Assembly: GCA_020048435.1 (NCBI GenBank)
Contig: JAIFMO010000190.1
Span: 1 to 34,047, forward strand
DNA: 34,047 bases
DNA from: Sulfuritalea sp.
GTDB taxonomy: Bacteria; Pseudomonadota; Gammaproteobacteria; Burkholderiales; Rhodocyclaceae
Direction: 5' to 3'
Part shown: piece after piece, positions 1 to 11,527 of the stretch
Position numbering within the stretch: position 1 is the stretch's first letter
How the letters are laid out: every line of letters begins with the position of its first letter
Translations under genes and position numbers: made by a program
Notes under the pieces: generated by a model
What the model saw: the letters and a program-made list of their open reading frames with translations, nothing else
What the model was told of the DNA's origin: nothing
Database searches by the model: none

Positions 1-84
1 GTCAGCGATCTTGCGGTTCGGATCGAACTGCTTGCAGGCGTGGCGGAAGCGAAAGGCGGAAAGAACATCGTCTTGGGTGATCAT
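1..84 (-). CDS. Nitroreductase-family protein, N-terminal fragment (window edge)
   Basis: Reading the minus strand from an ATG at 84 gives 28 open codons that run off the left edge. The peptide contains RFRHACKQFDPNRKI, which closely resembles the N-terminus of NfsB-like, FMN-dependent NAD(P)H nitroreductases, where a short helix with an R-H-A-C-K-x-F-D-P pattern opens the protein. A GGAG ribosome-binding site lies 8 nt before the ATG. Enzymes of this family reduce nitroaromatics or quinones in the cytoplasm. Only the first tenth or so of the protein is visible, so the substrate and subfamily cannot be judged. The frame is too short for an ORF finder but its start, ribosome site and motif agree. 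Confidence 0.7.
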   Translation of the reverse strand, partial: MITQDDVLSAFRFRHACKQFDPNRKIAD

Positions 85-233
85 GGCAGGGGCTCCGGAA
101 TCGTGTGCGGCATAATTCTACGATCGACCAAGTGCGCGTTCCATCGCAGTTCGCGAGTCATGGAAACAGGCCACACCCACCTTGTCTCTTTCTACAATCG
201 AATGAACGGACTGGCGCAGAGTCCCCAAACGAC

Positions 234-268
234 AACCCCGACCGCCTCAATCCAAGGCTGTCGGGGTT
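234..268. other. Hairpin-forming inverted repeat
   Basis: A 9-bp perfect stem (AACCCCGAC with GTCGGGGTT) encloses one mismatch and a further 4-bp stem (GCCT with AGGC) around a 7-nt loop. The structure could fold in RNA from either strand. It has only three T residues after it on the plus strand, so it is a weak terminator candidate at best. No gene visible in the window ends at it. Confidence 0.45.
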
Positions 269-546
269 TGAATGGATCCTGCGGTGACGCCCGTTAGAAC
301 TGGACTCTCCAATATGGCCCGCTTCCCGCCGCTTCAGGTTCGCCCACTAGGGACGCTCACAACGGCAGCAGTACGGTTGAAGGCCTATAAATCAGTGCTT
401 GCTCCGATTAGGCAGGCACCGCAGGGTAATTCGCTGAACTGATCGCTTCGACTTGCTTATCTCGTCTTCTCACTTTCATTATCGACATCGCTGGCGGAAT
501 CTTCAAGGAATACTGGCGGCACAAGGTGATGATATTCACGGTGGGC

Positions 547-564
547 GCGATTCAATTGAATCGC
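547..564. promoter_or_regulatory. Perfect 18-bp palindrome, possible operator
   Basis: The sequence GCGATTCAA followed by TTGAATCGC is its own reverse complement over 18 bp. It lies about 105 bp upstream of the HugZ-like gene and about 460 bp upstream of the divergent nitroreductase. Perfect palindromes of this length in intergenic DNA often bind dimeric repressors. The regulator is unknown, and no regulator gene lies beside it. Confidence 0.35.
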
Positions 565-669
565 TCATCCTCATGGGAGGCAGAAATTCCGGATTGACTC
601 CGAACAGCGCGCAGTACCGCATTCAATCGGTGCAACGCGTGTAAAACGGTCATCACGTAATATCGCGGC

Positions 670-1329
670 ATGTCCTCTCGCCTCAACTTACTGATCGACC
701 TGCTGCATGCGCCAGGTGATATTGCCTTGGCGACGCATTCGGTAGCAATGCCTGGCTATCCCTTCGCCACTATTGCTCCCTTTGTAACAGATGAGCATCA
801 CCGACCGGTTTTCCTGATTTCAGGTTTGGCAGAACACACACGCAATCTCACCGCCAATCCGCGGGCCAGCCTGCTGATCGCCAGATCCTTGGGCGATGGC
901 GAAATTGAGCGGGTATCCCTGATGGGCGAGGTTCATCCCATCGAAGCCGTTCCGCTGTTGGTGGCGCGCTACCTGCGTTATCACCCGCCTGCTGAACGAT
1001 TCCTGCAACTTGGGGATTTTCGGTTCCATCGCTTTGTGCCCCAACGCGTGCTGACGGTCGGTGGCTTCGCCAAGGCTAACTGGCTGGAAGGCGACCGACT
1101 ATTGGGTGCGCTCCATGTGTCATTGATCGATGAAGCGGCGCTGATTGATGATGTGACCCGGCACATTGATGGCAAGGTTCTGGGTATCGACGCCTATGGT
1201 GCGGATTTCCTAGTAGAGGGGACGCGGGTTCGCTTGCGTTATACCGCTGGAGCGGTAACGAAGGATTCCTTGTTGCCGACGTTGCTGCGGGAAATCCGGG
1301 GCAGGGGATTGGCGCGTGATCCTCACTAG
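670..1329 (+). CDS. HugZ-like FMN-binding split-barrel protein
   Basis: The 219-residue product resembles pyridoxamine-5'-phosphate-oxidase-like split-barrel proteins of the HugZ type. An N-terminal barrel (about residues 10-140) contains the conserved stretch L-A-E-H-T-R-N-L followed by N-P-R-A-S-L-L, and ends with G-G-F-A-K-A-N-W-L, the motif that follows the barrel in this family. The remaining 75 residues match the position and character of the DUF2470-like C-terminal domain. Some members degrade or bind haem; others have no known substrate. A cytoplasmic flavin or haem-binding protein is therefore likely, but haem oxygenase activity is not shown by the sequence. The ribosome site before the ATG is poor. 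Confidence 0.75.
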   Translation: MSSRLNLLIDLLHAPGDIALATHSVAMPGYPFATIAPFVTDEHHRPVFLISGLAEHTRNLTANPRASLLIARSLGDGEIERVSLMGEVHPIEAVPLLVARYLRYHPPAERFLQLGDFRFHRFVPQRVLTVGGFAKANWLEGDRLLGALHVSLIDEAALIDDVTRHIDGKVLGIDAYGADFLVEGTRVRLRYTAGAVTKDSLLPTLLREIRGRGLARDPH

Positions 1330-1358
1330 AGGCAATCTTTCTGTGAGTCGCAGTCGCG

Positions 1359-1571
1359 GTGGCTAAGCGCTTTCCTCGCCAGCCCAAGCACCCGGAACGT
1401 ATTTGCTGGGGGTGCGACAAATATTGCACTGTCGAGGATCTAGGCTGTGGGAACGGTTCAGATCGCACTCAGCATCCAATGGAGTTGCTCGGCGATGACT
1501 GGTACAAGCACGGGAACTGGGGGATCGAATTTGACGACGAGTCCGCCGGAACCGGCAATGACGGAGGCTGA
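1359..1571 (+). CDS. DUF3079 family small cysteine-rich protein
   Basis: This 70-residue protein starts at a GTG, 29 nt after the HugZ-like gene. Its sequence opens with basic residues and then shows P-K-H-P-E-R-I-C-W-G-C-D-K-Y-C, followed by C-G-N-G-S-D-R-T-Q-H-P and D-D-W, which I recognise as the DUF3079 signature. Four cysteines and the histidines suggest a bound metal, probably zinc, but this is inference. The family has no established function. The last 15 residues are acidic and glycine-rich. The start is chosen because it gives the family's usual M-A-K-x-F-P opening. Confidence 0.75.
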   Translation: MAKRFPRQPKHPERICWGCDKYCTVEDLGCGNGSDRTQHPMELLGDDWYKHGNWGIEFDDESAGTGNDGG

Positions 1572-1880
1572 CATGCCGACCCGGAGAATTCAGTCTGCCT
1601 TGGTTACGATCGGAGCCGAAGGGGAACTCGCCATGCGGCTTAATCTCCAGCTTCCCTTGACGCGCGCCAACTAGGGCTGTGCGGAATCGGTAAGTGACAG
1701 CAGACGACGCAAACTCACCGATCATCGCCCAGAATATCGGGCTTAACTCCTCGGCATCTCGATTCCGTAGGATAGATGACCGTTGTTACATGACATTTAT
1801 GCGTGCGATTGCCGTGGGATGCTTAGCAGGTGTCTGCGCTTGCCAGAGTCCTTCACCCTTACGGGAAGTAAAATGCAGCC
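1572..1880. other. 309-bp intergenic region
   Basis: Several overlapping short frames occur, but none has both a ribosome site and a plausible protein. A short frame near 1794-1912 has a hydrophobic start that vaguely resembles a lipoprotein signal, but its lipobox is poor and it overlaps the next gene. No strong terminator or promoter was recognised. Confidence 0.5.
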
Positions 1881-2384
1881 ATGACATCGAACGTATTGAA
1901 CGAGGCCACTGAGGCCGACATGCCCGTCTTGATAAAAGAAGCGCGACTCTGGTGCGATAACGGCTGGACCGCCCGCATCATCAAAAACGAAGACGACGAG
2001 GGATGGGCCGTCGAGATGATCAAGGACGGCGAACGCGAGCCTGCGCTAGTCGGTCCATGGACGATGGGCCGCGACAAAAAGAACCCCAAGCCGCTCGACG
2101 CATCCGCATTCAACACCTTGGTCAAGACAGCCTCGGAATTCCGGCAGCGCCAAGTGCAACAATTGCATGCTGCGCTCCACCAGAACATCACGATCAACGC
2201 ACCCTCTGGGCGGATCAGCGTTACGCTTGATATCGTAGCCGACGAAGATGATCCCTATGCCTTGCTGACGGCGCAGGATGCCACCGATGAACAATTGGCT
2301 CAAGTGCGGGTGAGTCCAGGATTCAAACTGAGCAAGGCCAGCGCCAACGCATGGATCGAGGATGGCTTTCGACAGCCACGCTGA
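1881..2384 (+). CDS. Conserved hypothetical protein, first gene of a three-gene module
   Basis: The 167-residue product is acidic and has no signal peptide or membrane segment, so it is probably cytoplasmic. A central block (about residues 27-75) is rich in tryptophan and charged residues and includes P-W-T-M-G-R-D-K-K-N-P-K-P-L-D, which looks like a conserved core. I do not recognise a domain with a known activity. The stop codon overlaps the start of the next gene as TGATG, so the two are almost certainly translated together. The ribosome site is weak (GGGAAG, 11 nt before the ATG); an in-frame ATG at 1920 is an alternative start. Codon use is less GC-biased than in the genes further right. 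Confidence 0.6.
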   Translation: MTSNVLNEATEADMPVLIKEARLWCDNGWTARIIKNEDDEGWAVEMIKDGEREPALVGPWTMGRDKKNPKPLDASAFNTLVKTASEFRQRQVQQLHAALHQNITINAPSGRISVTLDIVADEDDPYALLTAQDATDEQLAQVRVSPGFKLSKASANAWIEDGFRQPR

Positions 2385-2984
2385 TGGAAATCGTTAAAAG
2401 CAAAGGCGTACACAAATGGGAGTTCGCACCACGCTTCCGCAGCAACTCGTTCGGGTGGAAGCCTGACCTACCGACCAAGCGCATCAAAGAGGCACTGACT
2501 GAAATCCGGCAGGCGGCGCGCAAAGTACCCCTACTTGCAGCCGAAGGCGCAATCCTGTTGCTGGAGAAACTTTCACCTGCGCTGATGAACGTCGACAGTT
2601 CATCAGGCGCCATTGGCTCCGCCGTGAACCGTACCATCGAAACGCTGGTGCCGATAATCACCAAGCCAGACGTCACCCGAACCGTTCGCCAGCGTTGGCT
2701 CGATCGCCTTTGGCAGGCACTTCAAGATGACGAGATGCCGTACATCGAGTACCTCGGCGACTTCTGGGGCGAACTCTGCGTGTTGCCAGACTTGGCGTCG
2801 GCCTGGGCTGATCTGTTGGTCCCGACCGTGCGAAACGTCTGGAGTCCGCAGGCAAGCCTCGCGAGTCGCCGGTATTGACGAGTCGGTGATCAAGGCGAAA
2901 ATCCGAGAATTGATCGAATCGCATCCTGCCAGCCAGAAATTTATGGAACAAGCTGTCCGCTTCGATATGCAGAGTAGCTCCTGA
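2384..2984 (+). pseudogene. Conserved hypothetical protein with an internal deletion and frame change
   Basis: The reading frame starts at an ATG overlapping the upstream stop (TGATG) and encodes good protein sequence up to about 2850, then stops at 2876-2878 after a short run of unlike residues. From about 2850 a different frame takes over, reading G-I-D-E-S-V-I-K-A-K-I-R-E-L-I-E, and runs to a stop at 2982-2984, just before the next gene. From memory, intact relatives are about 400 residues of helical repeats: the left part matches their N-terminal third and the right part their C-terminal end, with roughly 200 residues missing between. The simplest reading is a deletion that joined the two ends out of frame. 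The N-terminal 165 residues may still be made. The function of the family is unknown. Confidence 0.6.
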
Positions 2985-2995
2985 GGACATTGATT

Positions 2996-4771
2996 ATGTT
3001 GATGACACTTAAAGATGCGCTGACCCGCCTCACGGTGCCCGAATTGAAGGATTTGGTTAATCATATACAGGGAGCTGAAACGGCAGGACGAAAGGACGAG
3101 TTGATAGACCGGATTCTTGCCGCCATGACGGGTCACGGACTGAAGGCAACATGGACAAAGCTGGATGAAACGCAGCAAGCGGCTGTCGCCGAAGCGATAC
3201 ATCATCCACTGGGCGAATATTCGGAGCAGAGGTTTCGTGCAAAATACCAGCGCGTGCCTTCATTCCACGTAGCAGGTGCGAAATCTCACGGCTACAGCGG
3301 CAGCAAGCGTTCCGCCTTGGCACTTTTTATTCACTACTCGGGGGATGATCGTCGTTATTTCGTCCCGGCCGAACTTCGACCCCCTCTCAAAGCGTTCGTG
3401 GCAAAGCCCGCCCCGGTCGCTTTACCCAGCGCCGAAACGCTCGCTGACGAGGAAGGCCTGACGATACGCCCGACTGAACGTGAAGCGTTGCAGGAAGTGG
3501 TTGTCATGTTGCGCACGATCGAGCAGGCGCGAATCCAAGTGAGCGAGAAGACGGCTCTGCCCGGTGCCGCTGCGCTGCGCCTGCTTACCGAGAAACTGGT
3601 CGGCGGCGATTTCTATCCGTGGATCGAGAAGAAAAACAAGTGGGATCAGGAAATCGGCCCGATCAAAGCCTTTGCCTGGCCGATGTTGTTACAGGCGAGT
3701 GGTCTTGCAGTGCGTACCGCTGGCCGCCTCACACTCAGTCCGGCGGGTGTCAAGGCCCTCAGCGTTCCCCCGGCCGATGTAATTCGTGGGATTTGGCGCA
3801 AGTGGCAAAAATCAACCCTGCTTGATGAATTCAGTCGTATCGATGAAATCAAGGGACAAAACGCCAAGGGGCGCGTCATGACCGCAGTCGCGCCCCGTCG
3901 AGCGGCGATTGAAGAGGCGCTGCAGGATTGTCCGGTAGGCCGCTGGGTGGCCTTTGACGATTTTTCGCGTTTTATGCGCGCGTCGGATCGGGTGTTTGCG
4001 GTGACCCATGACTCGTGGAAACTCTATCTCGGCGATCGTCAATACGGAAGCCTGGGATATGAAGGTTTTGGTGGATGGAATATTCTCCAGGATCGCTACA
4101 TGTCGGCGGTATTGTTTGAATACGCGGCGACGCTTGGCATGGTGGACGTGGCCTTCATGAATCCGGTCGGCGCCAGCGATGATTTTCGTGGTCTTTGGGG
4201 CGCCGATGATCTGACCTTTCTCAGCCGCTACGACGGGATTACCCACTTTCGGCTGACTCCGCTCGGGGCCTATGTGCTTGGGCTCGAAGCCACCCATAAA
4301 TCAGTGGCTATCCCAAGCAACGTCGCAGTATCCGTGATGCCCAGTTTGCTGGTGAATGTCGTACGGGGATGCCTCGGCCCTGAAGAATCATTGCTGATGG
4401 ACAACTGGGCGGAGCTCATTCAGCCCGGCAGTTGGCGACTGGATCGCGAGAAGGCCTTGGCTGCCATCGAAAAAGGACACGACATAGCTGAATTGCAGCG
4501 CTTTCTGGAAACACGCGACGATATGCCGCTCCCCGAACCGGTCGAGTCGTTCTTCAGACAATGTGAGCGTAACGGTAAGGCGCTCAAAGTCGCGGGCAGC
4601 GCCGTGCTGATCGAGTGTCGCGATACGGAAACCGCGGAAGCAATCGGGCATCACAAGGAAACGGGATCTTTGTGCTTGCGCGCCGGGCCCAAGGGCTTGG
4701 TCGTTCGCAGCGACAACCTGGACAAGTTTCGGGAGAGGGTTCGCCTACTCGGATTTGGTATGCCGAACTGA
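2996..4771 (+). CDS. SAP-like / helicase-associated domain protein
   Basis: The 591-residue product opens with L-K-D-A-L-T-R-L-T-V-P-E-L-K-D-L and a following basic helix (residues about 3-45), which resembles a SAP-type DNA-binding module. The rest is large and soluble. The C-terminal third, with L-T-P-L-G-A-Y-V-L-G-L, then E-L-I-Q-P-G-S-W-R-L-D and a final E-C-R-D stretch, recalls the XPB/Ssl2 N-terminal-like region (Helicase_C_3) found beside or fused to helicases. No Walker motif is present, so it is not itself a helicase. The start at 2996 is chosen for a TGAGGA ribosome site 8 nt before it; a TTG at 2990 and an ATG at 3002 are alternatives. It forms one operon with the two preceding genes. 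Its role is unknown; nucleic-acid binding is inferred. Confidence 0.6.
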   Translation: MLMTLKDALTRLTVPELKDLVNHIQGAETAGRKDELIDRILAAMTGHGLKATWTKLDETQQAAVAEAIHHPLGEYSEQRFRAKYQRVPSFHVAGAKSHGYSGSKRSALALFIHYSGDDRRYFVPAELRPPLKAFVAKPAPVALPSAETLADEEGLTIRPTEREALQEVVVMLRTIEQARIQVSEKTALPGAAALRLLTEKLVGGDFYPWIEKKNKWDQEIGPIKAFAWPMLLQASGLAVRTAGRLTLSPAGVKALSVPPADVIRGIWRKWQKSTLLDEFSRIDEIKGQNAKGRVMTAVAPRRAAIEEALQDCPVGRWVAFDDFSRFMRASDRVFAVTHDSWKLYLGDRQYGSLGYEGFGGWNILQDRYMSAVLFEYAATLGMVDVAFMNPVGASDDFRGLWGADDLTFLSRYDGITHFRLTPLGAYVLGLEATHKSVAIPSNVAVSVMPSLLVNVVRGCLGPEESLLMDNWAELIQPGSWRLDREKALAAIEKGHDIAELQRFLETRDDMPLPEPVESFFRQCERNGKALKVAGSAVLIECRDTETAEAIGHHKETGSLCLRAGPKGLVVRSDNLDKFRERVRLLGFGMPN

Positions 4772-5044
4772 TCTTTCCCGCCCTGTTCCCGAAGCGATCC
4801 ATCATCAACGTGAAGCCGGTTATTGGGGGCAGGACGACGACTGAGTTCTGCCTGCACCTGCCCTAGAACCAAAAAATCCCCACCGCCGCCGTCAAGCTTG
4901 GTTTGGTTGGGAGCGGTTTGTTCATGAAATCTAGCAGGGCTATTCGGGATAAAATTCCGGTTGAAATCCGCTAGCCAAAAACTTCCCTACGCCATGAAAT
5001 CGGCTGTCTCCCAACTATCGCCACTACGTAAGTGGGACGACTGG

Positions 5045-8000
5045 ATGAGCCGACTTGTCAGGCTGGTTGTTATCTTGCTTGTTTCAAACGGACTGGCGAT
5101 AAACTCTGCTCAGGCCGTTGATGTCAGGCATGTCCTGATTCTCAATTCCTACCACGCAGGTTACAAGGGTTCAGACGACCTCGTTGCCGGTATCAGCAAG
5201 GCCCTTGAGCAAACCGAACTCGCGATCGACACCAAGGTTGAATACCTCGACAGCAAACAGTTCAGCGGCCCAAATCATGACAGACTGGTACTTGAAACGC
5301 TGCGCGCCAAATACCGCAAGCACGACTATGCACTGCTGGTCACCACCGATGACTATGCGTTCAATCTCATCGAAAAATACCGAGATGAACTGTTCGGCAA
5401 GATCCCCGTCGTCTTCGCCGGAACCAACTACTTCGATCAAACGAGGATTCAGGGCAGGACTGACTATGTGGGCATCGATGAATCCCCGAGCTTTGACGAC
5501 ACCCTGAATCTGATTCTTGCGCTGCATCCCGACACGAAAACCGTTGTGGCTATCCATGACGACTCAGTGACAGGAAGATTGAACAGCCAGGCTTTCCATC
5601 GTGCCGCCAACAAACTGGCTCCCCGCACCAAGATCGACAGCCTTGCCGGACTGCCGATTGAGGACTTGCGGAAAGCTGCCACAGGATTCCAGCCGGGCAC
5701 GGTTGCGATGTACTTCGCCTCCAACGTCACGAACAAGGACGGCCTCAACATATCCAGCAACGATGCATTGCGTGCGCTTGCCGCTGTCAGTCCGGTGCCG
5801 ATTTATGGGGGATGGGCATTCAGCCTGGGGCACGGCATCGTTGGCGGGAAGCTCATTGATCTCCACGAGCACGGCTTGGCTGCCGGACGAATGGCTGCTC
5901 GACTGCTACGGGATGAAGCCCCGCAAACGCTGACCGGGGTAGCGCCGAGCCCCAACTCCTACATGTTCGATCATGATCAGTTAGAGCGCTTCAATATCCG
6001 TGCTGTGGCGCTACCGGAAAATAGCCGGATCATCAATCAGCCCCCTTCCTTCTACGAGACTTACCACAATAAATTGCTCTTCGGCATGACGCTACTCTTG
6101 GTCATGGTCATCAGCTTTTCCTTTGCAAGACTGCATACCAGTCGCCGTGCCCTCAGAAAATCCCAAGAGAAGTTCGCCTCAATTTATCGAACTACCCCTG
6201 ATCTGATCGCCATTTCCGAACGGGCAAGCGGTCGATTTGTCGAGGTTAATGAGGCCTTCGAGCGGATCATGGGATTTACCCGGAATGAAGCCTTGGGGCG
6301 TACATCCATCGAACTGGGAACGTGGGGATCACCTACCGCCCGGCAGAAAATGCTTGATGCCTTGGGGTGCAACAGCATGCTGGCGAACTTCGAAACGCTC
6401 TTCATGCGTAAGAATGGGGAAGTCTTTCCGGCGATGCTATCCATGAGCCAAGTTGATCTGGAGGGTGTCCCCTGTCTGGCCATTTCGGCACGAGACATCA
6501 CCGAGCGCAAGCAAAATGAGCTCGAACTGCAGCAGCGCGAGCAGTACCAGCGGGCCTTGCTCGACAACTTCCCCTTCGCCGTCTGGCTCAAGGATACCGA
6601 AAGCCGTTTCCTCGCCGTCAATCAGGGGTTCGTGCAGTTGTTTGGCCAGCGCAACACCGCCGAACTGGTCGGCAAGACCGACTTCGACATTGCGCCCGCC
6701 GAATTGGCTGAAGGCTATCGGGCCGATGATCGGGCAGTCCTCGCTTCCGGGAGAAAGAAGAACGTGGAGGAGGAAATCATCGATGCCGACGGAAACCAAA
6801 AATGGTTCGAGACCTACAAGGCTCCGGTCTTCGACGATACAGGCACCGTGGTGGGCACCGTCGGCTTTGCTCGCGACATTACCGAGCGCCGTACTGCCGT
6901 TCTGGCCATGGAGGAAATGTCGAAAGCGCTCGCCACATCGCGCGACTTGCTGCAGCAGGTCATCGACACTGCGCCGATCCGCGTCTTCTGGAAGGATCGC
7001 GACTGCCACTACCTGGGCTGTAACCCGGCCTTCGCCCGGGATGCCGGTAAGAACGCGCCGTCCGACCTGATCGGGAAGGACGATTACGCCATGGGCTGGG
7101 CCGAGCAGGCCGACCTCTATCGTGCCGATGACCGGCAAGTGATGGAATCGGGCCAGCCGCGACTTGATTTTGAAGAGCCCCAGACCACCCCGGACGGCAA
7201 GCCACTCTGGCTGCGTACCTCCAAGGTGCCGCTGCGCGACGCGGCGGGAACCGTGATTGGAGTGCTGGGGCTTTACGACGACATTACGCTGCGCAAACAG
7301 ACCGAAATCGAACTGAATAGCTACCGTCATCATCTCGAGGATATGGTCAACTCACGCACCATCGAACTCGCCGCCGCGAAAGACACCGCCGAAGCCGCCA
7401 GCCGCGCCAAGAGCGCCTTCCTCGCCAACATGAGCCATGAGTTGCGTACCCCCATGAACGGCATCATGGGCATGATCGATCTCGCCAGACGGCGCATAGT
7501 CGACCCGCGGGGCATCGATAAACTCGACAAGGCGAAACTTTCCGCTGAACGCTTGCTCGGCGTACTCAACGACATCCTCGACATTTCCAAGATCGAAGCC
7601 GAGCGTATGGTTATTGAGGGCATCCCCTTGCAGATCTCCGCCGTGATAGAGAATCTCACCAGTACCCTCGGCCACAAAGCCACCGAGAAGGGCCTGCAAC
7701 TGGCCACCGACCTGCCCGCTGAACTCGCTCATGCACCACTCAAGGGCGATCCGCTGCGGTTGGGTCAAATCCTCTTCAACCTCATCGGCAACGCCATCAA
7801 ATTTACCCAGCAAGGCGCAGTCACCCTGCGCGTCTGCTTAGTCGGCGAAACCCCCGAAGCAGTACAAGTCCGCTTCGATGTCAGCGACACCGGCATCGGC
7901 ATCGAACCGGAGGCGCAGTCGCGGCTGTTCCAGTCCTTCGAACAAGCCGACAATAGCATGACCCGCAAATACGGTGGCACCGGACTCGGACTGGCCATCT

Positions 8001-8548
8001 GCAAGCGGCTGGTCCAGCTCATGGGCGGCGAAATCGGCGTCGGGAGCACCCCCGGCCAAGGCAGCAACTTCTGGTTCGTCGTTCCGCTGAAGAGACGGGA
8101 ACAGGATGCCGTACCGCCAGCGCCGACTTTTACGGCCCTCACGGCCGAACAACGCCTGCAAGCCGGATACGCCGGCACGCGCATCCTGCTGGCGGAAGAC
8201 GAGCCGATCACCCAGGAGGTCTCTCGCGGCTTGCTGGAGGATGTAGGGCTGGCGGTAGATGTCGCCGAGGATGGCCAGCAGGCACTGGCGCTAGCCAAAC
8301 AGAACCGTTACGCCCTGATCCTGATGGACATGCAGATGCCGATCATGAACGGAGTCGAAGCCACCCAGGCGATCCGCGTTCTCCCAAGCCATGCGCAAAC
8401 GCCTATCCTGGCGATAACCGCGAACGCCTTCGACGAGGACCGTCAGATTTGCATCAAGGCGGGCATGAACGACCATATCGCCAAGCCGATCAATGCCGAC
8501 AAACTGTATGAGACTTTGCTGGCGTGGTTGGCGAAACGCAGCAACTGA
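5045..8548 (+). CDS. Hybrid sensor histidine kinase with ABC-type binding domain, three PAS domains and receiver
   Basis: With the start at 5045 the protein has 1167 residues. A signal peptide ends in A-Q-A at residue 24. Next comes a periplasmic ABC substrate-binding-like domain (about 27-330) beginning [11 protein letters not shown], a membrane helix (about 343-362), three PAS/PAC units (about 375-490, 502-615, 632-752), a dimerisation domain with phosphoacceptor H798 in S-H-E-L-R-T-P, an ATPase domain with [16 protein letters not shown] and G-G-T-G-L-G-L, and a receiver with phosphoacceptor D1095. No separate output domain is present, so signals must pass to another protein, perhaps a histidine phosphotransferase. 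The ATG at 5045 has GGGA 7 nt upstream and gives a clean signal peptide; in-frame starts at 4961 (TTG) and 4994 (ATG) are possible. The ligand is unknown. Confidence 0.9.
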   Translation: MSRLVRLVVILLVSNGLAINSAQAVDVRHVLILNSYHAGYKGSDDLVAGISKALEQTELAIDTKVEYLDSKQFSGPNHDRLVLETLRAKYRKHDYALLVTTDDYAFNLIEKYRDELFGKIPVVFAGTNYFDQTRIQGRTDYVGIDESPSFDDTLNLILALHPDTKTVVAIHDDSVTGRLNSQAFHRAANKLAPRTKIDSLAGLPIEDLRKAATGFQPGTVAMYFASNVTNKDGLNISSNDALRALAAVSPVPIYGGWAFSLGHGIVGGKLIDLHEHGLAAGRMAARLLRDEAPQTLTGVAPSPNSYMFDHDQLERFNIRAVALPENSRIINQPPSFYETYHNKLLFGMTLLLVMVISFSFARLHTSRRALRKSQEKFASIYRTTPDLIAISERASGRFVEVNEAFERIMGFTRNEALGRTSIELGTWGSPTARQKMLDALGCNSMLANFETLFMRKNGEVFPAMLSMSQVDLEGVPCLAISARDITERKQNELELQQREQYQRALLDNFPFAVWLKDTESRFLAVNQGFVQLFGQRNTAELVGKTDFDIAPAELAEGYRADDRAVLASGRKKNVEEEIIDADGNQKWFETYKAPVFDDTGTVVGTVGFARDITERRTAVLAMEEMSKALATSRDLLQQVIDTAPIRVFWKDRDCHYLGCNPAFARDAGKNAPSDLIGKDDYAMGWAEQADLYRADDRQVMESGQPRLDFEEPQTTPDGKPLWLRTSKVPLRDAAGTVIGVLGLYDDITLRKQTEIELNSYRHHLEDMVNSRTIELAAAKDTAEAASRAKSAFLANMSHELRTPMNGIMGMIDLARRRIVDPRGIDKLDKAKLSAERLLGVLNDILDISKIEAERMVIEGIPLQISAVIENLTSTLGHKATEKGLQLATDLPAELAHAPLKGDPLRLGQILFNLIGNAIKFTQQGAVTLRVCLVGETPEAVQVRFDVSDTGIGIEPEAQSRLFQSFEQADNSMTRKYGGTGLGLAICKRLVQLMGGEIGVGSTPGQGSNFWFVVPLKRREQDAVPPAPTFTALTAEQRLQAGYAGTRILLAEDEPITQEVSRGLLEDVGLAVDVAEDGQQALALAKQNRYALILMDMQMPIMNGVEATQAIRVLPSHAQTPILAITANAFDEDRQICIKAGMNDHIAKPINADKLYETLLAWLAKRSN

Positions 8549-8560
8549 TCGGCCGTTCGA

Positions 8561-8962
8561 TTAGAACTGTTGTACACGGCCCGTGGGCCAGCGCCGTTCC
8601 AAGATCACGAAATTGCGGGGGATGCGCGCCGGAAGCTTAATGCCCTCGATGGTCCAGACCGGTATCAGGGCTTGTGCCGGCAGTTCTGGTGTCGACGACG
8701 ACCAGTCGGAACGATTCAGGCGGTCTGCGTCATCCGCCAGTACATCCGCCTGCGTGGAGCAGGCCTCAGGGCCGCCGATAGCGCGGGCGGGCAGCCACAC
8801 TGCCGCAGCAGCCAGAAACGTGATCGGCACGCTGGCGAGTCGCACCCGCAGCCAAGCTCCTGCCATGCTGCGGGCGGCGAAACGACGACGCTCGGCGCGC
8901 AGGACAAAACCAATCGCCACCAAAGCGAGTAGGGCCAACACGCCCCAGATGAAATAGGTCAA
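8561..8962 (-). CDS. Small membrane or exported hypothetical protein
   Basis: The 133-residue product has an N-terminal membrane helix (about residues 3-21), a basic stretch R-A-E-R-R-R, and a second hydrophobic segment (about 45-60) ending near L-P-A-R-A. The C-terminal half is polar and probably periplasmic. I do not recognise a family. It lies 86 bp downstream of copZ on the same strand and could be co-transcribed with the copper genes. The start is a TTG; no in-frame ATG gives a full-length protein. A five-codon frame (ATG at 8976, stop TGA at 8961-8963) overlaps this TTG and could couple its translation. It ends 12 bp from the convergent hybrid kinase. Confidence 0.55.
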   Translation of the reverse strand: MTYFIWGVLALLALVAIGFVLRAERRRFAARSMAGAWLRVRLASVPITFLAAAAVWLPARAIGGPEACSTQADVLADDADRLNRSDWSSSTPELPAQALIPVWTIEGIKLPARIPRNFVILERRWPTGRVQQF

Positions 8963-9048
8963 CCCGGATTCTTCATCTGATCACTCACGGAAAGGAGAGA
9001 AAACTGCCGGACCTCGTACAACACCCTTCAGGCGAAAATATCACCGCC

Positions 9049-9255
9049 CTACTCCGCCTCGAAACCTGCGTCTTCGATGGCGGCGACCAATTGCGCGCGG
9101 CTGACTTGGGTGGGGTCGAATTCCACTTTTGCTTCGCCGGGTTGCAGGATGACCTCGGCTTTTGCCACGCCGGGCAGGGCCGTCAGCACCTTGGTCACGC
9201 TGGCCACGCAGCCGCCACAGGACATGCCACTTACTTTAAGAACGATCGATTCCAT
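9049..9255 (-). CDS. copZ: Copper chaperone, CopZ-like HMA protein
   Basis: This 68-residue protein is a single heavy-metal-associated domain. The metal site is M-S-C-G-G-C with C13 and C16 in the usual loop, and the length fits a free-standing chaperone. Such proteins carry Cu(I) in the cytoplasm and deliver it to the N-terminal domain of the copper ATPase. The gene begins one base after the copA stop codon (TGA, then A, then ATG), so the two are translated together. That placement supports copper rather than mercury or zinc as the substrate. The C-terminus is acidic (E-D-A-G-F-E-A-E), as in other chaperones. Confidence 0.9.
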   Translation of the reverse strand: MESIVLKVSGMSCGGCVASVTKVLTALPGVAKAEVILQPGEAKVEFDPTQVSRAQLVAAIEDAGFEAE

Positions 9256-9256
9256 T

Positions 9257-11479
<2,223 letters not shown>

Positions 11480-11527
11480 GGGTTCACCGGAGTCGAGCGG
11501 TTACGGCTTCGGGGCAGCCGGATGCGG

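Larger units (their letters stand above)
85..669. other. 585-bp intergenic region without a convincing gene
   Basis: The region separates the divergent nitroreductase and HugZ-like genes. Short open frames exist on both strands but none has a ribosome site or recognisable protein sequence. The region holds a long hairpin at 234-268 and a perfect palindrome at 547-564, listed separately. A TAATAT sequence at 658-663 lies 6 nt before the HugZ-like ATG and looks like a -10 box, but I see no good -35 partner. Confidence 0.6.

Noticed and set aside
1794-1912. Short frame with a lipoprotein-like start
   Set aside because: The residue before the cysteine is unsuitable for a lipobox, no ribosome site is seen, and it overlaps the next gene.
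4827-4863. Inverted repeat GGGCAGG / CCTGCCC after the SAP-like gene
   Set aside because: Only 7 bp with a 23-nt loop and no T tract, so too weak to call a terminator.
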